DNA from: Castanea sativa
Lineage: Eukaryota; Streptophyta; Magnoliopsida; Fagales; Fagaceae
DNA: 64,000 nt
Direction: 5' to 3'
NCBI RefSeq assembly: GCF_040712315.1
Contig: NC_134019.1
Location: 37,787,873-37,851,872, forward strand
How positions within the stretch are numbered: position 1 is the stretch's first letter; each line of letters begins with the position of its first letter. The notes under the pieces were generated by a model. That model had not been told where the DNA came from, ran no database searches, and was given only the letters and a program-made list of their open reading frames with translations. This document shows, piece after piece, positions 26,313-34,850 of the stretch. The position numbers and the translations under genes are program-made.

Positions 26313-26938
26313 ATGGTAATATTCGAAACACCTTATTTTGATGGTTGTAAAACTAATCCACGGGATTTTGTCAACTGGATGAAGGGGATGAAGCAATTCT
26401 TTGAGCAAGCAAATTGGGCAGATAACAAAAAGGTTAACTGTGCAAAGTTGATGTTAAGAGGTGGAGTACAAATGTTTTGGGAGAAGCTTGAATATTTCCG
26501 CTATCTAAACTATGAACTTGCCATTAGTGTGTGGGAAGATATGAAAGAAAAGTTTTGTGATGAGTATTTGTTACCATACTTTCGAGCTAATATTTACCCT
26601 AATCTCAGTGTGGTACTTTTCAAGTTGAAGTAAATACGATGAATTCTCATTCCATTTCATGTCCTCAGCGCACTTTTGAACAATCTATCAAGGAATTATC
26701 TACCAAGGAATTAAAGGAATTATCTGTAAAGCTCATGAAAGATGTTCAAGACAGGATTACTCAGATGAAGCAAATGAAGACTCAAACCGATTCAATTGGG
26801 AAACCAAGCATAATTGATCACAATGAACTTATTGCTGCCCCCATAGAAGACAACATTGATGATGATATCTTGGTCGTGGAGAAACCTCAAGCAACACCAA
26901 AGCCTAATGTTGACACGGACGTACATGTGTTGCTTTAA
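26313..26938 (+). pseudogene. gag-like fragment of the non-autonomous LTR element
   Basis: The 106-residue frame at 26313-26633 carries the plant gypsy gag core: a DGCKTNPRDFVNWMKGMKQF stretch, then NKKVNCAKLMLRGGVQMFW and WEDMKEKFCDEYLLPYF. It stops at 26631-26633. A second frame at 26639-26938 (NSHSISCPQRTFEQSIKEL onward) and a third at 26944-27249 continue gag-like, acidic sequence, so gag is split by at least two stops or frame changes. No zinc knuckle, protease or polymerase was seen. Confidence 0.7.
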
Positions 26939-27328
26939 CATGCGTGCAAGGAAATGAATCTATTGAAGAGCAGCAAAGTGAAGGAATGGTTTCTAAAGAG
27001 AGTATTATGTTAGAGAGTGCACATGATTTGATATTGGAAGCTAATAAATCTACTTTTGATCAGCCTTCCATGGTGCATGAAGACAAACAGTTTGCTAAAG
27101 TGGAGAAAGTGGATAACATAGTGCTTCCAATGGTTCAAGATAAGATTATGTTGATTCGACACATTGATTTTGTTATTCCAGAAGAGTTTGACACGGTGGA
27201 ATTCAAGGTTTTTCTTTTCTCTATGCTCCCTAAGGTGATTCCAAACTAGAAGCAAATATTACTTGTCAGCATCCTAATTCTGTAATGCTTTAGAACTTGA
27301 GGTCGAGTTTTCTCCAACCAAATGAGAA

Positions 27329-27747
27329 TGATGCGGGAGATGCAAGAAAATTATTATTTAATATTATTTATGTTTGCAAGTCAATTGTATTTTTATGTTT
27401 TAGGTCCTAATAGTTTATTAGGCTATTAGTATTTTAATTTGGAAACAAGGTTATTTTTGTAATAAGACAATTAGGGTTTCCTAGCCAATTAAAACTAGGG
27501 TTTAGTAGTCCTTTATAAGCAACATATTGTACTCCTTGAGGAGTTAGTTGATATTTTGATAAATGAAAAAAAAAAATGGTCGTTTGGTCTTTCTTTGGTC
27601 TGGTGCTGACCCCAGGTCCACCCTAAGTGCTGACTCCTAGTGAATTTCCCGCTGGATGCTGACTCCAAGCAAGGCCTAGGTGCTGACTCTTAAGTCATAT
27701 CCTTTATTTTATTGTTGTTTTAATTTTGTTCTAGTTATCCTGTGTCA
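27329..27747 (+). repeat. 3' LTR of the non-autonomous LTR element
   Basis: It starts TGATGCGGGAGATGC and ends CCTGTGTCA, immediately followed by the CTTAC duplication. The purine-rich AAATGAGAA just before it may be the polypurine tract. Confidence 0.88.
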
Positions 27748-27923
27748 CTTACCAATGATAAAATAAAAATAAAAATTCCCAATAAAAATGGAAAAAAGAG
27801 GAAAATTTTGTTTTTCATTTTAGGTTAGCATCAAAACCTGGTAGGCATTTTTTGAAGTATGAAAGAGTTCATTTTCCTTATTAATCTCCTGTGGCTTCGT
27901 GACTTACACATATTTTACAGAAT

Positions 27924-28172
27924 TCATATAATCCTTCTTATTAATCTCCTGGGTTGATTACAACATCTATAAACAAAAGAGAAGGACCAATCATCCCTTC
28001 CTTTAACAATAGATGAGGCTTCTTCAACAATTGGCAAAATGAAAATATCCCACACATTTACTGCACTGCCCATGTCATCTCTGCAGACAATTCCTTCTGC
28101 AACTTGCTTGTCCCTTACTGCAGCATCCACATTGCACTTGATCCAACCTAAGGGAGGAGAGCTCCATTTCAC
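27924..28172 (-). pseudogene. LINE-type RNase H fragment
   Basis: The minus-strand frame begins KWSSPPLGWIKCNVDAAV, the usual start of the RNase H domain (RVT_3 type) at the C-terminus of plant LINE polyproteins. It continues to a VEEASSIVKGRDDWSFSFVY segment before similarity is lost. Only about 80 residues are open and no RT is nearby. It is a small 5'-truncated or fragmented LINE remnant. Dispersed RNase H-like host genes also start this way, so the LINE origin is likely but not certain. Confidence 0.6.
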
Positions 28173-29229
28173 CGTTTAAATAAAAATCTCACAAATGAAT
28201 AACAGCAAAAATGAGTTTGAAGATAAGGAAATAATACAAAAGAATACTAACAATGAAAATTATTGCAATGATATTCAAATATGTAATTTGACAATTCTTG
28301 ATTATATAATAAAAAGAGTAAATTATATTTTGAATGCATATATTGCCTACAAAATTTTGTTAGCAATACTTGTTATGGTCTTTTTGCTGAAAAAATTGTT
28401 TTTCAAAATTAAAATTAACAATATCCTACTTTAAATTGATTGGATTAATCATATTATCAATTGAAAATGATATATTAGCAAATCTGCTTAAATACAAAAA
28501 ATTTAATTGATAAATTTGCATCTCAACTCTCAAGAAGCAAAAAATATTGAAATATTGTATTGAGATGTAAAGTTACTAACCAAATTTTTTTTTTTTTTTA
28601 AATTGCATCAATTAAACTTCTCTTAAGCCTCAAACTGTATTGAGCAAGCCTTGAAGTCCGTTGGCTCTATGGAGTCAGCCATGCATAAAACTTGAGCTGA
28701 GTTGGAAGGCACCCGAAAGCCTAACAAACCCTCTCTATTGTGTCTTCAAATTTTTAAACACCTCCCATTGATGCTCTCTTTTAATTTGTTCTGTTTCTTG
28801 AAGCTCACAGGAAGGACTTGAACTATGTTACCAACTTACCAGTAAATCTGTCACACATAGGAAAGAGAGACAGACAATCTCCCACACACACATACATGGG
28901 AGGAAGAGGAATGGTGTTTGACCATTTCAAACTATGGGAAACATTTATGTCCATTGATATTTGGTACTTGCTAAAATGGGCACTAAAGATAAAACAGTAT
29001 TTTCCACAGTAGGAAACCAACTTTGTCCACAAAAAAAGCCACTATTGTTGGGAAAACTCCAACCCATTTCGGCTGTCACATATTTTCCTCCACTTATATC
29101 CAAGAAAATTGTAACAAATTACCAAAATGAAACAAAAACCAATGCCAATTTATCATAGAGATACAAAAGAGAACCTATTTTTTCATTCGTAGTCTCTTGT
29201 AATTCTAACCTCCTCCTCACCCAGGAGGG
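28173..29229. other. Upstream region of the receptor kinase gene
   Basis: AT-rich, with poly-T at about 28587-28600. No coding frame is convincing. The 5' UTR and promoter of the downstream gene must lie in the right-hand part, but no TATA box could be fixed with confidence. Confidence 0.35.
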
Positions 29230-31875
29230 ATGGAGATAGAAAAGAGACAAAGTAAAAACTTGTCCAAAAGAACCGAACTTTTTCTATCTTCCTTATTGCC
29301 ATCATCACATTCTTCATCATCATCATCGATGGCTATCCTCCTGGTCCTTCTCTACACCTTGTTTTCTGCTTCCACCATTGCCTACTCAGCCTTTTCTCCC
29401 TTTGTTCCCCCAGACAACTTCCTCATTGATTGTGGTGCTGACAAATCAAGCATTCTCAATGATGGAAGAACCTTCAAAACCGAAGATCAATCCAAGCAAT
29501 TCTTACAAGCCAAGGAAGAGATCAAAGTGTCAGTTGAAAAGGGTGATGTTCCTTCATCTATTTACTTGTCAGCAAGGATTTTTGTCACGGATGCAACTTA
29601 CTCATTTCACTTGACAAAAGCCGGTTGGCATTGGGTTCGTCTCCATTTCTATCCATTAAAAAATGATCAATTTGACTTGAGCAAAGCTACTTTCTCCGTC
29701 AACACCAATAAGTACGTGCTTCTACATAGCTTCAACATGGATAACAACACCAATTATGTCCTCAAGGAGTACCTTTTGAACGTGACCGATCCACAATTCT
29801 CAATCACGTTCATGCCGATGAAGAATTCCGCTGCTTTCATCAATGCCATTGAGGTTGTTTCAGCTCCTGATGACTTGATCACCGATGATGCTAATAACCT
29901 TACCCCTGTAGGCAAGTTTTCTGGGCTATCCAAATTGTCCTATCAAACCATGTACCGGCTTAATGTGGGAGGACCTCTTGTTAACTCTGCAAACGACACA
30001 TTGGGAAGGACTTGGACACCAGATGGGTCTTACCTTAAGTCGAAAGCCTTGGCAAAAAGCGTCACTGTTGCGACCACCGTTGTCAAGTACCCCGATGGAT
30101 TGACACCTCTGATTGCACCACAGTCAGTGTATGCCTCTGCTGTTAAAATGGCTGAGTCAAATGTGAACAATCCTAATTTCAATGTAACGTGGAACTTTGA
30201 GGCTGACCCTGCTTTTGGGTACCTAATTAGGCTTCATTTTTGTGACATTGTGAGCAAAGCGCTCAATGACCTCTACTTCAATGTCTACATTAACGGGCAA
30301 ATGGCAATAGCTGATCTGGATTTGTCGCATGAGTTGGAAAATCAATTGGCAGCTGCATACTACAAGGATGTTGTGGTTAATGCTTCTTTGATGTCTAATG
30401 GAATGAGTGTCCAAATTGGCCCATCTAAATTGGATTCTGGTGATTTGAACGCCATTTTGAACGGTCTAGAGATATTGAAAATAAGCAATTCTGTGAATAG
30501 TCTTGATGGAGAGTTCGGAGTAGATGGAAGCAAGGCCGTTGGTGGCATTGGCACACGTAAAACAGTGGCTGTAGTCGGGTTTGCCATGATGTTTGGAGCC
30601 TTTGCGGGTCTTGGTGCAATGGTGTTCAAATGGCACAAGAGGCCTCAAGATTGGCAGAAGAGGAATAGTTTCTCTTCATGGTTGCTTCCTCTTCATGCTG
30701 GTGACAATAGCTTCATGTCAAGCAAGAACTCAATGGGGTCTCACAAGAGCAACTTTTACTCTTCAACTTTGGGATTGGGCCGGTACTTCTCATTCGCAGA
30801 GTTGCAGGAGGCAACGAAGAACTTCGATGCCAATGCAGTGATTGGTGTTGGTGGATTTGGCAATGTGTATCTTGGTGTAATTGATGATGGTACTAAAGTT
30901 GCAGTCAAAAGAGGAAACCCACAATCCGAACAAGGCCTCACAGAGTTCCAGACAGAGATTCAGATGTTGTCAAAGCTAAGGCACAGGCATTTGGTGTCCT
31001 TGATTGGATATTGTGATGAGAACTCAGAAATGATCTTGGTTTATGAGTACATGGCCAAAGGACCTCTCAGGGATCATTTGTATGGAAAGAACTTGCCACC
31101 ATTGTCATGGAAGCAAAGGCTAGAGATATGTATAGGCGCAGCCCGTGGACTTCACTACCTTCACACTGGCACTGCACAAGGTATCATTCATCGTGATGTT
31201 AAGACCACCAACATTTTGCTTGATGAAAACCTCACTGCCAAGGTATCTGATTTTGGGCTATCAAAGGATGCTCCTATGGGGCAGGGGCATGTGAGTACTG
31301 CAGTGAAGGGAAGCTTTGGTTACTTGGACCCTGAGTATTTCAGGAGGCAGCAATTGACTGATAAGTCAGATGTGTACTCCTTTGGGGTGGTTTTGCTTGA
31401 GGCAATTTGTGCAAGGCCTGCTATTAACCCTGCACTCCCAAGGGAGCAAGTGAACTTGGCTGACTGGGCAATGCAGTGGAAGAGAAAGGGCTTGCTAGAC
31501 AAGATCATTGACCCTTTACTTGTTGGCTCTATGAATCCTGAATCATTGAAGAAGTTTGCTGAGGCAGCAGAAAAGTGCTTGGCTGAACATGGGGTTGATA
31601 GGCCTACAATGGGAGATGTGCTGTGGAACTTGGAGTATACTTTGCAGCTTCAAGAGGCTTTCTCACAAGGAAAGGATGATCAGGATGAAGGCAACTCCAT
31701 TGCCACTGTTGCTGCCTCTCCTGTTATTGTTCCTGCAACCCCAAATGCTTCCACCCCTGATACGCGTCCAGTCTCTCATCCGGAAGAGACTAATAGTCCA
31801 GCTAATTCTCAGGCCACTGATGAGCATTCAGGAACCGCAATGTTTGCCCAGTTTACTAACCTCAGTGGTAGGTAA
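29230..31875 (+). CDS. CrRLK1L malectin-domain receptor-like kinase, BUPS1/2-like
   Basis: This is an intronless 881-residue frame. Order: N-terminal extension, hydrophobic signal segment (about 34-52), two malectin-like domains (about 60-430, LIDCGADKSS near the start), a transmembrane helix (about 445-466), then a Ser/Thr kinase. The kinase has a glycine loop GVGGFGNV (539-546), catalytic Lys560 in VAVKR, HRDVK with Asp656, DFG at 674-676 and GSFGYLDPEYF. It ends DEHSGTAMFAQFTNLSGR. The juxtamembrane NSFSSWLLPLHAGD block and this C-terminus resemble Arabidopsis BUPS1/BUPS2 (At4g39110/At2g21480), pollen-tube plasma-membrane kinases that act with ANXUR proteins and RALF peptides to keep tube integrity. 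That role is inferred from family. Met1 is preferred because BUPS proteins also carry an N-terminal extension starting MEI; Met34 (29329) is the alternative. All kinase residues are present, so it looks active. Confidence 0.93.
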   Translation: MEIEKRQSKNLSKRTELFLSSLLPSSHSSSSSSMAILLVLLYTLFSASTIAYSAFSPFVPPDNFLIDCGADKSSILNDGRTFKTEDQSKQFLQAKEEIKVSVEKGDVPSSIYLSARIFVTDATYSFHLTKAGWHWVRLHFYPLKNDQFDLSKATFSVNTNKYVLLHSFNMDNNTNYVLKEYLLNVTDPQFSITFMPMKNSAAFINAIEVVSAPDDLITDDANNLTPVGKFSGLSKLSYQTMYRLNVGGPLVNSANDTLGRTWTPDGSYLKSKALAKSVTVATTVVKYPDGLTPLIAPQSVYASAVKMAESNVNNPNFNVTWNFEADPAFGYLIRLHFCDIVSKALNDLYFNVYINGQMAIADLDLSHELENQLAAAYYKDVVVNASLMSNGMSVQIGPSKLDSGDLNAILNGLEILKISNSVNSLDGEFGVDGSKAVGGIGTRKTVAVVGFAMMFGAFAGLGAMVFKWHKRPQDWQKRNSFSSWLLPLHAGDNSFMSSKNSMGSHKSNFYSSTLGLGRYFSFAELQEATKNFDANAVIGVGGFGNVYLGVIDDGTKVAVKRGNPQSEQGLTEFQTEIQMLSKLRHRHLVSLIGYCDENSEMILVYEYMAKGPLRDHLYGKNLPPLSWKQRLEICIGAARGLHYLHTGTAQGIIHRDVKTTNILLDENLTAKVSDFGLSKDAPMGQGHVSTAVKGSFGYLDPEYFRRQQLTDKSDVYSFGVVLLEAICARPAINPALPREQVNLADWAMQWKRKGLLDKIIDPLLVGSMNPESLKKFAEAAEKCLAEHGVDRPTMGDVLWNLEYTLQLQEAFSQGKDDQDEGNSIATVAASPVIVPATPNASTPDTRPVSHPEETNSPANSQATDEHSGTAMFAQFTNLSGR

Positions 31876-33541
31876 AAATTCTAAATTGTGGTGGTGGTGT
31901 TCGTGTTCTAGATCAGTATAAGTTTAAGCATCTGGTGGAGATTCCATTTAATCATTTGTAGCAGTGGTGATGGTTTTACTGCTTCATCAGGAATGGGATA
32001 TTTTAGCAATTTCAAGCCATATGGGCATACATTTCTCTTATAATGATGTGCAAGGATATTTGAAACGATTCTATATCTACACTAGCTCTCTCCTCTATCT
32101 TTCCCCTCTATTACCAAAGGTATTTGGTTCCATGGTCACGGCGATATTCTGTATTTGTCTACATGGTATGGCGAATGTACTGGTATGGAAGGATGTATAC
32201 ATGTAGTACTAATCATTCTATACATTGTCACTATTATATTTTTGATACTTTTGTTATTGTACTTGTATTTAGGGTAGACTATGCAACTTAGAAGTGATTT
32301 GTCAGCAACTTGAAAGGAGAATGATTTTTTATTGAAAGCATATCAGTTTCTTATTTCTATGTTACAGGAATGGATCAACTAGAAATTGCAATGACAACCA
32401 AAAACCCTATAACTCAAATAGCACTTCCTCGTATTTCCAACGAAAGTTTAGATCCCCTCTCCCCCAACTAGTGAATTATCAAATAAAATAAGAAATACAA
32501 TTCCTATGACAACCCTGATTAGCTTCTTCCATATGGTCATCAGACTTGTCTTCTCTGAGAGGTTGAGGGCACCTAAACGTTTGAATATAACTTGAACTAG
32601 TCCAAAGCCTTGTTGTTTAGTGGCATTGCCCTGTTCTTCCCAATGAAGAAGAGGCAGAATCTAATGGTTTGAAGAAATATAGACTATGCCAGCAAGATTC
32701 ATAATTTTTCTTGCTACAAACCAAAGGACATCATTGCAAAGAAATACACAGCACCTGCCAACTTTGAAAATTTATTTTTCTACCAATCCTCCAAATAAGC
32801 AACATCAATTGTTGTGACTCAAACATTTCCAAAAACTAATTGAATCACTTTGAACCCAATTAGGCATTTAAAATTGAGTCTTAAATCTGTTGCAATCTAC
32901 CAAATCATCCCTATATGGTTATATGAAAATTAGCAAACATAGACACAATAAGTGATCATATTACATTTATATAAACATATAAAAAATAAATAAACTCGTT
33001 ATGCATTTTTTTTTTACTTACATTAAGCGAGGCAGGGTGACTTAATTATTAATTAGATAGTATTTTTTACATAGCATAAATTATTTGATTTAAAATCCAT
33101 TCTTGTCATTTATTATTTAAAAAGCTCAACCTTTTATACAACTAGTTCCCAAAATTTCTTTTTTCTCCCCAAAAAAAAAATTCTCAAAATTTCTTTAAAG
33201 AAAATCAATTTATTTTTTCCTTCTAGAAATCATGCATTAAAATTATTAATAGAATACTAAATTGTTCCTTAATTATGTCCTTAGAACGAGGCCTTAATTA
33301 AAAATAAATAAATGAACTATAAATTAAAATGCCTTAGAAGCAACATCAATTGCCGCTCCCAAGTCCCAAAGGTCTTTTTTTATATATATATATATATGCC
33401 TTTTTTTTAATTTAATTTTCTGTTTGAGGCTATGAACCATCCCAATATATTTAAACTTGCTTTTGGCTTAAGCAATATTAACTATTAAAGATGGTTTTTC
33501 CCGACCAAAAAAAGAATAATGAAGGAGGGCTTTTATGCATA
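31876..33541. other. 3' UTR of the kinase gene and intergenic DNA
   Basis: The 3' UTR probably occupies the first few hundred bases. Beyond about 32300 the sequence is AT-rich, with a (TA)n tract at 33381-33396, and no gene was recognised. The 33542-33546 pentamer GATAC is the target site of the young gypsy element. Confidence 0.4.
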
Positions 33542-33546
33542 GATAC

Positions 33547-34283
33547 TGTAAGGACACAATTCAAATTCCCAAACCACGACTAGGAGGAAAATGGGCTTAA
33601 AAGGCCTTTCTTCACAATGAATTTGTAGAGGATGGGTTTATAATTTAGATTTTAAGGATGGCTTTAGACAATCACAAAAAGAACGGGCTTTGGGCCCAAT
33701 GGAACAAAACAAAGAATCGTTTGCAAAGAGTAATATTGAGAATTCCTCCTCGGACTGTTTCCGAGGACAGTTTCTAATAGTATTTCTCAAGTGTGGATAC
33801 AAATAATGTTTATCATACACTTTTTCTTTTTCAAAAGGCCTCCTCTTTTCTTCGTATGCCTTCCCTCCTATTTATATTCCTCCTCTTCTCTTCATCATCT
33901 TCCACTTTATGGCCGCGACCCTCATTTTTTGGATACTTGTCCCATCCATTCTTCCCTAAAGCCCGCTGGGATTTGGGACCAAGTTCCAAGCTCTATGCTC
34001 AGGTCTCATCCTTCCATCTCTATTGCCAGCGTATTATTTACAGGGTCTTTAATATATGGGCGGTGGTAGCAGCTTTACTTTAGACATTCCACCGCTCTTT
34101 CTGCTGTCCTCCACGTATACTGTGTATCCTCGGCTTAACATTCCGAGGACAAATCGACTCCTCGGACGGTATGGGACACTTAAACACTCCGCGATCATTT
34201 TGATGTTTTCGGATTTGGGTTTCTAGCCCAAAAGACCTTTGTTGGGCCGTCCATTATAAATTACTAGGCCCAATACCCCTACA
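33547..34283 (-). repeat. 3' LTR of the young Tat element
   Basis: 737 bp, in the sense of the element the downstream copy. It contains the inverted repeat TCCTCGGA-CTGTT-TCCGAGGA (33747-33767) and further CCTCGG/CCGAGG motifs near 34128-34177. The purine run GAGGGGCTAT on the minus strand just outside (34284-34295) is the likely polypurine tract. Confidence 0.93.
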
Positions 34284-34850
34284 ATAGCCCCTCGAGATTC
34301 TTTATTTTTCTCTCACCTCGGGAGGAAAATAGGATCTCGATTTAAAAGACCTTTTCACCCTGCAGGATTCTGGAATATTTACTAACGGAAATAACTTCTG
34401 AATTACCCACCGCGTGTTCCCGATGCTTCGGTATGCGAAACGCCCCCGAATTTATTATTGGCGCTTCTATGTCCCCCACGTTTCATTGATATGACATATA
34501 TCCAACGGTCGAGATCGATTCCCGTGTTGAGGCGGGAATTTGCCCGCTTCAAAACACCTTTTGACATATAAATACTAATTTTCTTCAAACTTCCTCACAC
34601 TACAGAAACCTGATAACGTACCTGCCACACTTTCCATCTCCCCGTACTCTCTCTTTCTATCGAGTACTCTGTCCGAGGTGACGTGCTTTCTTCTTTTAAA
34701 AGTAAGTTATTCAATACTCTTTCCCCTCCTTATCAGCTTTTTGTTTCTTTTGTTTCGTTTCCTTCCTGTCTTCTCCTTTCACTGTGTCTTTCATCCTCGG
34801 CGTAGTTAGTTTTCTTCCCACCTCCCCTTTTTAAAAAAAAAAAAAAAAGA
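34284..34850 (+). promoter_or_regulatory. Putative promoter and 5' UTR of the antisense gene
   Basis: A TATA-like ACATATAAATAC lies at about 34564-34575, some 280 bases before the start codon. AAAAGTAAGTT near 34698 and AAAG just before the ATG could bound a 5'-UTR intron. If so, the antisense gene carries its own promoter inside the element, separate from the LTR. This is inferred from motifs only. Confidence 0.4.

Larger units (their letters stand above)
24933..27747 (+). mobile_element. Non-autonomous LTR retrotransposon (TR-GAG-like), 2815 bp
   Basis: Two direct repeats of 417 and 419 bp begin TGATGCG and end GTCA. The flanks are CTTAC (24928-24932) and CTTAC (27748-27752), a perfect 5-bp duplication. 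Just inside the left LTR, TGGCACTAGAGC (from about 25354) resembles the initiator-tRNA-Met primer site TGGTATCAGAGC with three transitions. The 2-kb interior encodes only gag-like fragments and no RT or integrase. The structure fits non-autonomous LTR elements with a GAG domain, mobilised in trans. LTR similarity is high by eye, with scattered differences and small indels. Confidence 0.88.

Noticed and set aside
28195..28434. 79-residue plus frame with a hydrophobic C-terminus
   Set aside because: Very AT-rich, composition-driven residues, no start context or homology recognised.
33638..34083. Several 60-96 residue frames inside the left LTR, repeated at 44647-45092
   Set aside because: Present only because the LTR is duplicated; low complexity and no family resemblance.
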